Counted from the first letter of the stretch, positions 52,487 to 62,050 are shown. The stretch: DNA of 64,000 bases from Marinilabilia salmonicolor JCM 21150 (GCF_000259075.1 NZ_AJKI01000041.1:49393-113392), one strand, 5' to 3'. The notes: a model not told the origin generated them from the sequence alone. Made by a program: numbers and translations.

Positions 52487-53938
52487 ATGACAAACAATGT
52501 TTTTGAAGGACTCTATCCTGAAAAGGTATGGGAATATTTTGGTGAAATTTGCCGCATTCCACGGCCATCGAAACACGAAGAGCAAATAGTTGAGTGGCTG
52601 CTTGCTTTTGCAAAAAAATACAATCTGGATGCTAAAAGGGACAAAATAGGTAATGTGTTGATTTGCAAACCATCCACACCCGGCATGGAAAAGAAAAAAG
52701 CTATTGTGCTTCAGTCGCATGTGGACATGGTGGGAGAGAAGAACAACGATAAGAAACATGACTTCTTTAAAGATCCGATTGTGCCTGTGCGTGCCGAAGA
52801 TTGGATAAAGGCTGATGGAACGACTTTGGGGGCTGATGATGGTATCGGGATGGCAGCACAGCTCGCATTGTTGACAGCAAAAGATATTCCGCATCCGGCC
52901 CTTGAGTGTCTTTTTACTGTGGATGAGGAAACAGGTCTTACCGGTGCATTTAATCTTGAGGAAGGTTTTTTTGAGGGGAGGACTCTCATTAATCTGGACT
53001 CGGAAGATGAAGGCGAACTTTTTATCGGATGTGCCGGGGGGATTGATACGCTTGCCCGTTTTACCCCGGAATTTGATGACACACCGGGTGGTCACACAGC
53101 CATTGAGATTTCAGTGACTGGCTTGAAAGGAGGGCATTCGGGAGATGATATTCATAAAGGTCTCGGAAATGCAAATAAGATTCTAGTTCGTTATTTGTGG
53201 ATGATGGCCCGCGATTATGATTTCAAGGTTGCCCGGATTGAGGGGGGGAACCTGAGAAATGCTATTGCTCGGGAAGCATCTGCGTTTGGAGTGGTACCCT
53301 CTAAATGTAAAGAGGAAGCCAGAGTGGTGTTGAATCTTTTTACCCATGAGGTGGAGCAGGAGCTGAGGCATACAGATCCGGGCGTAAAGTTGCGGCTGGG
53401 ATCAACCGATCTTCCCGAAAAAGTTTTTTCTGCCGCCTTCCAGCAACAATTATTGAATTCTCTTTATGCCTGCCCGCATGGGGTGATGGAATGGAGTAAA
53501 GAGATTGACGGAATGGTGGAGACATCGACCAACCTTGCTTCTGTAAAAATGATTGATAACGAAATACTGGTTACCACCAGTCAGCGCAGTTCGGTGGAAA
53601 GTGCCCGTGACAATATTGCCAATATGGTAGAGAGTGTTTTTGGTCTGGCAGGGGCCCGGGTGAAACATTCCGACGGCTACCCCGGATGGGAGCCCGATAT
53701 GAATTCACCTGTTTTAAAAGTGGCTGTTGATACTTATGAACAGCTTTTCGGCCAAAAACCGGAGGTGAAAGCCATACATGCCGGACTGGAATGTGGCTTG
53801 TTTCTTCAGAAGTATCCCGATACGGACATGATTTCCATCGGGCCTACAATTAAAGGAGCACATTCTCCCGACGAACGATTGCACATTGAAACGGTCCGCA
53901 AATTCTGGGATCACTTGTTGCTTATTTTAAAGTCGTAA
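52487..53938 (+). CDS. pepD: Cytosol non-specific dipeptidase (aminoacyl-histidine dipeptidase)
   Basis: 483 residues from ATG 52487. M20C motifs: VLQSHVDMVGEKNNDKKHDF, TTLGADDGIGMAAQLALL, LFTVDEETGLTGAFNLEEG, LINLDSEDEGELFIGCAGG, VTGLKGGHSGDDIHKGLGNA and the late AIHAGLECGLF and SPDERLHIETV. It hydrolyses dipeptides including Xaa-His with two zinc ions. Cytoplasmic. Convergent with the Feo genes. Confidence 0.93.
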   Translation: MTNNVFEGLYPEKVWEYFGEICRIPRPSKHEEQIVEWLLAFAKKYNLDAKRDKIGNVLICKPSTPGMEKKKAIVLQSHVDMVGEKNNDKKHDFFKDPIVPVRAEDWIKADGTTLGADDGIGMAAQLALLTAKDIPHPALECLFTVDEETGLTGAFNLEEGFFEGRTLINLDSEDEGELFIGCAGGIDTLARFTPEFDDTPGGHTAIEISVTGLKGGHSGDDIHKGLGNANKILVRYLWMMARDYDFKVARIEGGNLRNAIAREASAFGVVPSKCKEEARVVLNLFTHEVEQELRHTDPGVKLRLGSTDLPEKVFSAAFQQQLLNSLYACPHGVMEWSKEIDGMVETSTNLASVKMIDNEILVTTSQRSSVESARDNIANMVESVFGLAGARVKHSDGYPGWEPDMNSPVLKVAVDTYEQLFGQKPEVKAIHAGLECGLFLQKYPDTDMISIGPTIKGAHSPDERLHIETVRKFWDHLLLILKS

Positions 53939-53943
53939 AACTA

Positions 53944-54147
53944 CTATCTAAGAGGCCTGAATTGTTTGAATTCAGGCTTCTTACCTTTTGTATGCATCTC
54001 CTTTATCAGTAAATCTTTGGCTGAACAGGATGCACAACCTCCGCCACATGCCCTTCCATTATCTGAAAAAATAGCTTTCCAGAATGAATAAATGGTATAG
54101 GCAAAGGCTCCACTAACTGCTAATCCTGTTAAAATTTCCTGTATCAT
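53944..54147 (-). CDS. FeoB-associated Cys-rich membrane protein
   Basis: 67 residues. One N-terminal span (LTGLAVSGAFAYTIYSFWKA) and a Cys cluster CGGGCASCSAK, the FeoB-associated Cys-rich protein pattern. It follows feoB by 49 bases and is likely cotranscribed. In other bacteria such small proteins (FeoC or 'FeoB-associated') stabilise or regulate the ferrous iron transporter. Confidence 0.85.
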   Translation of the reverse strand: MIQEILTGLAVSGAFAYTIYSFWKAIFSDNGRACGGGCASCSAKDLLIKEMHTKGKKPEFKQFRPLR

Positions 54148-54196
54148 AATAACCCTTTCTTTGTAATCTTTCTATTCAAAACTCAAAACTCAGAAC

Positions 54197-56686
54197 TCAA
54201 AACAACTGTCCCCCCTGATAAATTATCAGTGACAAAAAATAGGCCAGTCCTGTGGTGTAAAAAATAGTGAAAAGTGCCCATTTCCAAGAACCTGCTTCTT
54301 TTTTGATGGCAGCAATTACCGCCACACAGGGGAAGTATATCAGAATAAATATCAGGAATGAAATGGCCGACAGGGTGGTAAATACCGGAGTCCCATCGGG
54401 ATATTTATCGTTCTTAATTTGTTCTATCAACTGGGCGTTTCCACTTGCTTCTGCATCATCGGTTTGGTAAAGCACAGCCATGGTGCTTACCACAATTTCC
54501 TTGGCTGCCACTCCGCTAAGCAGGCTGACGCCCATCTTCCAGTCAAAACCCAGAGGTTGTATGGCCGGTTCAATGCTTTTTCCAATTTTTCCGATGTAAC
54601 TGTTTTCATGGCGAACTCTTTCCTGAATGTGATTAAGTTCTGTCAGCTTTTCCTGTTTTTCTGCTTCCAGTTTTTCAGATAAATCAGCAGATGAATGTTG
54701 TTTTAGGGCAGAATATTTATGCACCAGTTCCTGCTTTTGGGTTTCAATAGCTTCTGTCTGTTCGTTCGACCGGGGATAGTATCCCAAAAACCAGATGATG
54801 ATGGAGGCTACCATTATAACTCCACCCATTTTTTTTAGGTACTGGCTTCCTTTGAACCACATATGCCGGGTGGTACTCTTCAATGTTGGAAGCCGGTAAG
54901 GAGGAAGCTCCATGACGAAAGGAGTGTCTGATTTTTTAAACAAAAACCGCTTGAAAATTCTGGCTACAATAACAGCCAGTGCGATTCCTGTTCCGTATAG
55001 CAGAAACAACACAGTTCCGGGGTGTTCCGGGAAGAAAGCTCCTATTAGTAAAATATAAACTGGTAAACGTGCACTGCACGACATAAAAGGATTGATTAAA
55101 ATGGTTAGTAACCTGTTGTTTCGATCCTCTATGGTGCGTGTTGCCATGATGGCCGGAACGTTACACCCGAATCCCATTATCAGGGGGATGAAGGATTTTC
55201 CATGCAATCCTATTTTATGCATTACTTTATCCATAATGAAAGCTGCCCGGGCCATATATCCGGTGTCTTCCATAAACGAGATAAAGAAAAATAATATCAG
55301 GATGTTGGGAAGAAATACAATGACTCCACCCACACCCCCGATAATACCGTCAACAACGAGGTCAGTAAATGGTCCTGGTGTCAGTACCGATGAGGCCCAC
55401 TGCGAAAGCATCGCTACACCTTCTTCTATCCACCCCATCGGGTACTCTCCCAAACGGAAAGTTGTCTGAAACATCAGCCAGATAAAAAAGAAGAAAAAGG
55501 GGAATCCAAAGAGGCGATGGGTCAGCACGGAATCGATAAAATCTGTTTTACGCCTTCTTTGCTGCGGATTTTCTTTGTAGGTTTCCTTCATGGCTCCTGC
55601 AATAAAACCGTAGCGGGCATCGGTAATTACTGTTTCAGTATCTTCCTGAAAAAGGCTTTCCAGTTTCCCTGTTTGTTTTTCTGCCTCACTGATTATTGAG
55701 GAAAAACCTCCGGCAGCCACCTTGTCCTTGAAAACCCGGTCTTTTTCCAGTAGTTTTATAGCCAGAAAACGAGGGGATACATTGCTGGATATCTCGGGGT
55801 ATCCTGCAGCAATCTGCTCAATGGAACCAATCGCTTTCTCTATGTTTTCCCCATAATTGATCTTTACCCTCCGTGCCTGTTCTGTTTTATCCTCATAAAC
55901 TTCAACGACTGTTTTAAACAAATCGTCAACTCCGGTTCCTCTGGATCCAATTGTGGGCACAAAAGGGATACCCAACATCTTTCCCAGAAAGGGATAATCC
56001 AGTTTATCCCCTTTTTTCTGAAAATCGTCATACATGTTCAGCGCAACGACGGTGCGGACATCCATGTCGATGAGCTGGGATGTTAGATAGAGGTTACGCT
56101 CCAGATTGGATGCATCTACCACATTGATGATGATGTCGGGCAACTCCTGGCTGATGTGTTCCCGCACGAAAACTTCTTCCGGACTATAAGCCGACAGAGA
56201 ATATGTTCCCGGTAAGTCTGAGACTCTTAAAGTATAGTCTTTGTAGTGAAAATTTCCGCTTTTGATGTCAATGGTAACGCCACTGTAGTTTCCCACATGT
56301 TCGTTGGCACCGCTGGCCTGGTTGAAGATTGTGGTTTTTCCGCAGTTTGGGTTTCCCACCAGGGCAACATTGATGGTTTTTCGTTTTTTGGTGGCGGTTC
56401 GCGTCAGTAAATCGTCGGTAATGGTTCCATGATAAGAGGTGGTTTCCAGCTCTTCTGCTTCTTTTCTGGATATCACTTCAATCAAAGTCGCTTCACTTCT
56501 GCGAAGCGAAACTTTGTAGCCCATGATACTGTATTCAATTGGATCTTTCAACGGGGCATTTTTGATAACCGTAACTTTTTTCCCCCGCACAAAACCCATT
56601 TCTATGATGCGCTTTCGAAAGGCTCCATGTCCCTTGACCTTTACTATTATCCCTTCCTGGCCGTTCGTTAACTCTGATAAGTTCAT
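54197..56686 (-). CDS. feoB: FeoA-FeoB fusion ferrous iron transporter
   Basis: 829 residues. Residues 1-75 are a FeoA (SH3-like) domain: GQEGIIVKVKGHGAFRKRII, MGFVRGKKVTV, YSIMGYKVSLRRSEA. The G domain follows with G1 GNPNCGKT (111-118), GNYSGVTI (switch I) and VSDLPGTYSLSAYSPEE (G3), then gate and core membrane domains (FIPLIMGFGCNVPAIMATRT with the transport Cys; GVAAKEIVVSTMAVLYQT). It takes up Fe2+ across the inner membrane. A leftward promoter lies at 56798-56805. Fusion of FeoA to FeoB is regular in Bacteroidota. Confidence 0.95.
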   Translation of the reverse strand: MNLSELTNGQEGIIVKVKGHGAFRKRIIEMGFVRGKKVTVIKNAPLKDPIEYSIMGYKVSLRRSEATLIEVISRKEAEELETTSYHGTITDDLLTRTATKKRKTINVALVGNPNCGKTTIFNQASGANEHVGNYSGVTIDIKSGNFHYKDYTLRVSDLPGTYSLSAYSPEEVFVREHISQELPDIIINVVDASNLERNLYLTSQLIDMDVRTVVALNMYDDFQKKGDKLDYPFLGKMLGIPFVPTIGSRGTGVDDLFKTVVEVYEDKTEQARRVKINYGENIEKAIGSIEQIAAGYPEISSNVSPRFLAIKLLEKDRVFKDKVAAGGFSSIISEAEKQTGKLESLFQEDTETVITDARYGFIAGAMKETYKENPQQRRRKTDFIDSVLTHRLFGFPFFFFFIWLMFQTTFRLGEYPMGWIEEGVAMLSQWASSVLTPGPFTDLVVDGIIGGVGGVIVFLPNILILFFFISFMEDTGYMARAAFIMDKVMHKIGLHGKSFIPLIMGFGCNVPAIMATRTIEDRNNRLLTILINPFMSCSARLPVYILLIGAFFPEHPGTVLFLLYGTGIALAVIVARIFKRFLFKKSDTPFVMELPPYRLPTLKSTTRHMWFKGSQYLKKMGGVIMVASIIIWFLGYYPRSNEQTEAIETQKQELVHKYSALKQHSSADLSEKLEAEKQEKLTELNHIQERVRHENSYIGKIGKSIEPAIQPLGFDWKMGVSLLSGVAAKEIVVSTMAVLYQTDDAEASGNAQLIEQIKNDKYPDGTPVFTTLSAISFLIFILIYFPCVAVIAAIKKEAGSWKWALFTIFYTTGLAYFLSLIIYQGGQLF

Positions 56687-56797
56687 ATATGGTAAAAACG
56701 TTCTTTTTAATTTGGTATTTGTAATTCATCAACAAGTAACATCGGTTTCGATTGTGCTTGCCACTTCCCGCATATCTTTCATCTATTTTAAAGTTTT

Positions 56798-56805
56798 CAA
56801 AAATA
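56798..56805 (-). promoter_or_regulatory. Promoter -7 box of the feoAB operon
   Basis: Minus-strand TATTTTTG with a TTG 20 bases upstream, giving a leader of about 105 bases. I see no clear Fur palindrome near it. The rest of the 56687-56990 gap holds nothing else visible. Confidence 0.5.
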
Positions 56806-56990
56806 GCAAAAGGACATTTCACCGACAATCCCAACTTTTAGGGATTTTTCTAAGGATAAATGATCAAAATGGCAGCTTTCTTTTTGAATTTCTGACGCGA
56901 TGGCAGAAAAGATTGAGTAAAACATTTAAGTAACCTTTTAGTTATACTTTTGGTAAGATTATTGAAGAAGTGAAGAAAAAAGGAGGATGC

Positions 56991-57749
56991 ATGGACTTTT
57001 CAGGGACTTTTGAAGATTTTCAGAAAGTAATCAGGGAGAATGGTGGTGATATTCAGATTATGGAACGTGAGGTCGGCCTTGATACCCAGATGGCCTATAT
57101 GCGCATTTCCAAGGAGGTGAAGAAGACTCTCTCACCGCTTAAGGCAATGGCGGGAAAGTATGAGTTGTGGGATGAGAATTCGTCCGCGAAAAGCAAGAGA
57201 TATCGCCTGACAACCATTGCTTCTTTGGGAAGTCCGGATGCCATCAGAATACTTCAGGGTTATCAGGACGCACCCGACAGAGGCCTGGAAGACTGGACTT
57301 ATCTGGCCCTTCAGGAATGCAAATTGATATTTCAGGCGTCTATGCTTGACCATCCCCCAATGTTTATTTCCACCGGATTGGGTGGCCGCGGCCAGCAACT
57401 TCGCTTTTTCGGAGCTTTTTTCTCAGAAGATGGTCAGCCTTTTGAAGATACCAGGAAAAAAGTCATTTCCGGTGAAGTCGAATATATGTTTAGTAAGTTT
57501 GGTGGAAAACTTGAGTTTTTAGCCTTTTCCGGTCAGTTTGTAACTTTTTGGGGATTGGTTCCGATTGATGTCTCGCTAAATGAAAAAGTTCAGGCGGCAA
57601 TTGATGAGTCAAACCTGTTGGGGGCTGGTCTGAGAAAAGATTTTGTGTTGACCAATGTGAAAAAACTCACCTTTAATGAATTAGGAGGTATTCTGGAAAA
57701 AATAAAGAATGGAAAACTGGGAAATAGTAACGGGGAACAGCCATTTTGA
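56991..57749 (+). CDS. Conserved hypothetical protein, 252 aa
   Basis: Starts at ATG 56991, preceded by AGGAGG six bases upstream, which is unusual in this SD-poor genome; a GTG at 56970 is the alternative. Acidic soluble protein (DFSGTFEDFQKVIRENGGDI; LTTIASLGSPDAIRILQGYQ; FISTGLGGRGQQLRFFGAFF). I recognise no family. It is followed by a shared terminator with the convergent DUF3276 gene. Cytoplasmic. Confidence 0.65.
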   Translation: MDFSGTFEDFQKVIRENGGDIQIMEREVGLDTQMAYMRISKEVKKTLSPLKAMAGKYELWDENSSAKSKRYRLTTIASLGSPDAIRILQGYQDAPDRGLEDWTYLALQECKLIFQASMLDHPPMFISTGLGGRGQQLRFFGAFFSEDGQPFEDTRKKVISGEVEYMFSKFGGKLEFLAFSGQFVTFWGLVPIDVSLNEKVQAAIDESNLLGAGLRKDFVLTNVKKLTFNELGGILEKIKNGKLGNSNGEQPF

Positions 57750-57760
57750 AAACCTATAAA

Positions 57761-57797
57761 AAAAAACGAGATCTGATTTATTCGGATCTCGTTTTTT
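57761..57797. terminator. Bidirectional terminator
   Basis: AAAAAACGAGATC (57761-57773) pairs perfectly with GATCTCGTTTTTT (57785-57797). Confidence 0.9.
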
Positions 57798-57815
57798 GTT
57801 CGATAAAATGACACT

Positions 57816-58199
57816 CTATTTACTGAGATCTTCAAAGTCAACATTGGTGTATTCAGCGGCGGAAAGAGAGTCTGCAGTCTCCTGCTCTTCTTCTTTTGGC
57901 CCCTCTTCGGTATAGACACCCTGTTCGGCCTGGATGAAATCAATCACCTCTTTCAGACCATCAGCAAATTTTGCAAAGTCTTCCTTGTAAAGGAACAATT
58001 TGTGTTTCTCGAATCGGAAACGTCCGTCATCTTCAAAACGCTTCTTGCTTTCGGTAATGGTCAGGTAGTAATCATTCTTCCGCGTAGCCTTTACATCAAA
58101 AAAATAAGTGCGTTTCCCGGCTCTTACCGCTTTTGAAAAGATGTCATCCCTGTCATTTCTCTTTTTGTCAAAGTCATCTTTTTTGTCAAATCCTTCCAT
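57816..58199 (-). CDS. DUF3276 / PUR-alpha-like nucleic-acid-binding protein
   Basis: 127 residues. Lys/Asp-rich N-terminus, then the PUR-like domain FSKAVRAGKRTYFFDVKATR, KNDYYLTITESKKRFEDDGR, RFEKHKLFLYKEDFAKFADG, and an acidic C-terminal tail. Bacterial PUR domain proteins bind single-stranded DNA or RNA. It is highly conserved in Bacteroidota. Single gene. Confidence 0.85.
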   Translation of the reverse strand: MEGFDKKDDFDKKRNDRDDIFSKAVRAGKRTYFFDVKATRKNDYYLTITESKKRFEDDGRFRFEKHKLFLYKEDFAKFADGLKEVIDFIQAEQGVYTEEGPKEEEQETADSLSAAEYTNVDFEDLSK

Positions 58200-58833
58200 C
58201 TTAAAATAAATTTTTTTGAGTAAGAAAACATTGTGTTTCTCCCGGTCAAAAATGGCAATAATTTTTTAAAATAACCAAAGATTGTTTACAAAATTATTCT
58301 AAAATTTAAACTCTTTAACTACAAGTTTGTTGTTTCCTCCTGATGTGACCCGATACCTGAGGTTTTTTATTCTGCTTTAGCAATGAATCTTTGTCATATT
58401 TAGTTGATGGTTCGAGATAATTGTAATCTTAATAAGAGGTTTTTAAAACAGCTGTGAGCGAATATTACAATGTACCCTGATTGATTTATAAATTGTCTGT
58501 TTATATACTCAACTGTCAGCCAAATACAAGCGTTCTCCACAAATTTGATTTGAAAATAGTTGGCTATTCGTAATCATGTAAAACCTCGTCATTGGCAAAA
58601 ACACGAAGCAATCTCTTTTTATAATAGTAGTTTCTCCAGACAATCGTGAATATAAAAGGAGTTTTCAAACTTTTTCTTGATTGGTCCGTCTTATCTTATT
58701 TTCTTTATTTGTTGTTGGTATTTTAAGATATTTTGAGGTTTATTAAAATTTTGACAATCAGTATTTTGTGGTGATTGTGGGTGCATTTTTGCTAAATAAA
58801 CTATTCCGTCCTTGTGCAAAATAAAAAAAGACC
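58200..58833. other. Long intergenic region with a repeat only
   Basis: A+T-rich. It contains the REP-like copy CGTCATTGGCAAAA followed by ACACGAAGCAATCTC (58587-58615) and, at its end, the nusB promoter. I see no open frame with coding character and no known RNA. Confidence 0.5.
58587..58615. repeat. REP-like repeat (CGTCATTGG...GAAGCAATCTC), copy 3
   Basis: Shares CGTCATTGG and GAAGCAATCTC with 42877-42905 and most positions with 36398-36427. Confidence 0.55.
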
Positions 58834-58841
58834 TACTTTTG
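58834..58841 (+). promoter_or_regulatory. Promoter -7 box of the nusB operon
   Basis: TACTTTTG with TTG (58812-58814) 19 bases upstream. Confidence 0.7.
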
Positions 58842-58882
58842 TGGTTGAAAAATTATCAGAAGTAACAAAAGTTCTTTAACGA

Positions 58883-59836
58883 ATGCTTAGTAGAAGACTG
58901 CTCCGAGTGAAAGTGATGCAAACAGTTTATGGTCATTTCAGGGGAGGTGAAAGCACCATCCAACAGACCGAAAAAGAATTGTTTCACAGTATTTCAAAAT
59001 CTCATGAACTTTACCATTTACTCTTATTGTTGATTCTGGATGTTCGCGACTTTGCCGAAAAACGCATCGAAAACGGACTGAACAAGAAGAGACCTGCTTA
59101 CGAAGACCTTCATCCTAATAAAAAGTTTATCAACAACCGGGTGATTCTTCAGCTGAGAGAAAATAAACAGTTGCTCAACTATATTGATGCAACAGGTCTT
59201 TCATGGAATAACAATGAGCAATACATCAAGGATGTGTTTAAAATCATTGTGGAATCCGAACAATACAAACAGTACATGGAAAGTGACTCCGATGATTATG
59301 AAACTGATCGGAAGTTCATATCCAAACTTTTCGAAAAAGTAATTGGTCAGTATCTCCCACTTTATTCTTTATTTGAAGAACAGAGTATCTTTTGGAACGA
59401 CGAAGCTGAGTTTGTAGTGAGTATCGTGGTGAAGACACTCAAGGAGTTTGAAGAGGAGAAAGGCGATAATCAGCCTCTTCAACGGGAATTTAAAGACGAT
59501 GAGGACAGGGCTTTTGTGAAAACACTTTTGCGGAAAGCAATTGTGAACAATGTTGATTATCAGGCCTTAATTAAAAAGTTTTCCCGTAACTGGGAGCTTG
59601 ATCGGGTCGCTTATCTTGATATTGTCTTGATGCAAATAGCTATTGCAGAGGTTATGGAGTTTCCCGAAATCCCGGTTAAGGTTACACTTAACGAATATAT
59701 TGAATTAGCGAAGCACTATTCCACACCTAAGAGTGGTAACTTCATTAATGGTATCCTTGATAAAATCATCACTCATCTGAGATCAGAAGAAAACCTGATT
59801 AAACTTGGAGATAATGGTAGCAAAACTGAAGAGTAA
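58883..59836 (+). CDS. nusB: Transcription antitermination factor NusB (long Bacteroidota form)
   Basis: 317 residues, about twice the E. coli protein. The opening LSRRLLRVKVMQTVYGHFRG and the C-terminal NusB core (FSRNWELDRVAYLDIVLMQI; EFPEIPVKVTLNEYIELAKH; FINGILDKI) are clear; the middle is an added helical part typical of this phylum. NusB with NusE binds boxA of rRNA operons to prevent early termination. First gene of an operon; the next gene overlaps its end. Confidence 0.9.
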   Translation: MLSRRLLRVKVMQTVYGHFRGGESTIQQTEKELFHSISKSHELYHLLLLLILDVRDFAEKRIENGLNKKRPAYEDLHPNKKFINNRVILQLRENKQLLNYIDATGLSWNNNEQYIKDVFKIIVESEQYKQYMESDSDDYETDRKFISKLFEKVIGQYLPLYSLFEEQSIFWNDEAEFVVSIVVKTLKEFEEEKGDNQPLQREFKDDEDRAFVKTLLRKAIVNNVDYQALIKKFSRNWELDRVAYLDIVLMQIAIAEVMEFPEIPVKVTLNEYIELAKHYSTPKSGNFINGILDKIITHLRSEENLIKLGDNGSKTEE

Positions 59837-60257
59837 ACTCTTTCTTCCAATGCTTACCTTTTTGCTGATGTTATCGGCCTGTAACGGCAGACAAAAACAA
59901 AATGATGCAGAAGGCGGTGGTGAAGCAGAAGCAGAAATATTTGGAGGTAATCCGGAGTTTGAGACATTGGAGCATAACTTCGGAGTGCTTGATTATGGCG
60001 AAGAGGTGGGGGCCAGGTTTGGGTACAAGAACACCGGTGAAGGATTATTAATGATAGAAAGAGTGGTTACCGGTTGCGGATGTACAGTGGCCGAATATTC
60101 CGAAAAACCCCTGAAATCGGGTGAAACAGGTTTTGTGGAGGTCATTTTTGACAGTCGTGGCAAAAGAGGAAGTCAGTTTCAGGAGGCTCGGGTTTTCTTT
60201 CGGGGCCATAAAACGCCCGTCCGGTTATCTATTTTTGCTGAAGTCGGTAAAAATTAA
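59814..60257 (+). CDS. DUF1573 lipoprotein
   Basis: 147 residues from ATG 59814, inside the last codons of nusB in another frame. Lipoprotein signal LFLPMLTFLLMLSAC, then the DUF1573 Ig-like strands: FETLEHNFGVLDYGEEVGAR, FGYKNTGEGLLMIERVVTGC, GCTVAEYSEKPLKSGETGFV. Predicted periplasmic or surface. Commonly encoded between nusB and yajC in Bacteroidota. Role unknown. Confidence 0.88.
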   Translation: MVAKLKSKLFLPMLTFLLMLSACNGRQKQNDAEGGGEAEAEIFGGNPEFETLEHNFGVLDYGEEVGARFGYKNTGEGLLMIERVVTGCGCTVAEYSEKPLKSGETGFVEVIFDSRGKRGSQFQEARVFFRGHKTPVRLSIFAEVGKN

Positions 60258-60345
60258 TTATATTGCAAAATTATTTTTCGGAACTGTTTTTGCTGATAAG
60301 GTTTGACAGTTCAGAAATAGTATAGAACCAAAATTTATTGATATT

Positions 60346-60660
60346 ATGATGAGTTTGTTTTTACAAGCAGCAGGAGAAGGCAGCCAGGGTGGCATGTTGA
60401 TGCAACTATTGCCTTTTCTTTTAATTATTGTGGTGTTTTATTTTTTCATGATTCGCCCTCAGGTTAAAAGACAAAAAGAATTGAGAAAATATCGTGAAAG
60501 CCTCAAGAAAGGGGACAAAGTTGTAACTACCGGTGGAATTTACGGAAAAGTGACTGAAGTTAAAGAAAGTCATGTGGTAATTGAAATTGCCAACGATGTG
60601 AATATTAAAGTCGATAAAGCCGGCATTATCATGGATATGTCCGATGCTGCAAAAAAATAA
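60346..60660 (+). CDS. yajC: Preprotein translocase subunit YajC
   Basis: 104 residues. One span (LLMQLLPFLLIIVVFYFFMI) then RPQVKRQKELRKYRESLKKG, DKVVTTGGIYGKVTEVKESH, the standard YajC sequence. Partner of SecDF at the Sec translocon. Starts ATGATG at 60346. Confidence 0.95.
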   Translation: MMSLFLQAAGEGSQGGMLMQLLPFLLIIVVFYFFMIRPQVKRQKELRKYRESLKKGDKVVTTGGIYGKVTEVKESHVVIEIANDVNIKVDKAGIIMDMSDAAKK

Positions 60661-61027
60661 CAGCTGCAGGCTGATTTTTTTAAATTATTGTTTTAGCCTG
60701 CTTTATTCATGAATTATTGTAATGAGATGTTCAAATATCAAGAAATACAATCAACCGCAAATAAAATGGGTGCAGGAAATAAAAAATTATTTTCAAATCT
60801 ATTTTGTTGAGGACGGTTGTATTTCGCAGATAGTTGTGCATCGGAATAAATTATTTGTGAATTAAGCAGGTTTAAGAAGGTCAATGATTATTTTTGTAAA
60901 TCATTGGCCTTTTTTATTAGGGTTGATTCACAAAAACAAAACGGAGCCGGGGGATTTTTTTTTGTAGGTTGTTTTTCGTTAATTATCTCAATATCTAGTA
61001 AAGGCTTACTAATAAAAAATTATCTGT
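60661..61027. other. Intergenic region with an orphan terminator
   Basis: A weak hairpin GCAGGCT/AGCCTGC (60666-60701) follows yajC. A second, strong terminator stem AGGTCAATGATT/AATCATTGGCCT with TTTTTT lies at 60878-60917, with no gene before it. The stretch 60720-60877 could therefore be a small RNA, but I find no matching promoter. Confidence 0.4.
60878..60917 (+). terminator. Rho-independent terminator without an obvious upstream gene
   Basis: 12-bp stem (60878-60889 with 60899-60910, one G.T) followed by a T run. Confidence 0.7.
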
Positions 61028-62047
61028 ATGTCTTGGAGCGGTTTTCTTGATTATCTGCAAAATCTCAGGGGCAACCTTTGGGATTGGTTTGACAAGGTTC
61101 GTCAGGATCGAAACGTAATTGTGTTTCTTATTTTTCTTATTATTTCTACCGGATTCTGGTTCCTTAATGCGCTTCGTAAAGATTATACCGCCACATTGGT
61201 TTATCCGGTAAAGTTTGAGAATATTCCCGAGGATAAGATGCTTCCTGATGACCTGAAAAAGAAGATTTTTCTCAAAGTTCGGGCCGGTGGATTTGTGATT
61301 CTCCGGTATCAACTGAGCAATACATTTCTTCCGCTTACGTTTGATGTCTCCGAAATGAAATCGTTTTCCTCCGGTAATGAGCATGGAGTTTATACCATTA
61401 CGAAAGAGGGGCATAATCGTATTGTTGGTCAACTGTCGCAAGGGATGGAGTTGATGGAGATTGAACCCGATACCTTGTTCGTTCCTCTAATGGAAAGAGG
61501 TAATGCCAAGGTTCCTGTGTTTATTGAATCACAACTCACCTTCGAAAAACAATTTCTTCAAAGCGGACCTGTGGTTTTAAATCCCGACTCGGTTGAGATT
61601 TTTGGTCCTAAAAGAATGATCGATACTTTGAAGCAGGTAACTACAAGGCCTCTGTTTTTTGAGAATCTCTCTGATACGGTTACTACCATGGTAAATATTG
61701 AACTTCCTCCTCAGATTAAATCTCCTGTGAAAAGGGTGAATGCCATGATTCCCGTGGAGCCTTTTACCGAACTTAATGTTAGTGTGCCATTACGGATAAA
61801 TGGTCTTCCGGACAGTTTAAGAATAAAAACCTTCCCTTCTGAAATTCAAATCTCTTACCGTGTTGGAATCAGTAAGTATGAAAAAATTGACAGGAATATG
61901 TTTCGGGCAGTAGTGGATCTGGAAAAAGTTTTTGAAGAAGAACGTCCGGATCGTTTAAAAGTCAGAATGGAAAGAGTGCCTGATGAGGTGGAATCGTATA
62001 ATTTTTCTCCCATCTTTGTAGAATATTTGTTGGAAAAAAAACGATAA
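61028..62047 (+). CDS. YbbR-like domain protein (CdaR-like)
   Basis: 339 residues. An N-terminal span (VIVFLIFLIISTGFWFLNAL) then two to three YbbR-type beta domains (KKIFLKVRAGGFVILRYQLS; VNIELPPQIKSPVKRVNAMI; LNVSVPLRINGLPDSLRIKT). In Firmicutes such proteins (CdaR) regulate diadenylate cyclase. In Bacteroidota the gene is regularly found with yajC and coaE, as here. Extracytoplasmic topology predicted. Confidence 0.8.
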   Translation: MSWSGFLDYLQNLRGNLWDWFDKVRQDRNVIVFLIFLIISTGFWFLNALRKDYTATLVYPVKFENIPEDKMLPDDLKKKIFLKVRAGGFVILRYQLSNTFLPLTFDVSEMKSFSSGNEHGVYTITKEGHNRIVGQLSQGMELMEIEPDTLFVPLMERGNAKVPVFIESQLTFEKQFLQSGPVVLNPDSVEIFGPKRMIDTLKQVTTRPLFFENLSDTVTTMVNIELPPQIKSPVKRVNAMIPVEPFTELNVSVPLRINGLPDSLRIKTFPSEIQISYRVGISKYEKIDRNMFRAVVDLEKVFEEERPDRLKVRMERVPDEVESYNFSPIFVEYLLEKKR

Positions 62048-62050
62048 GGT

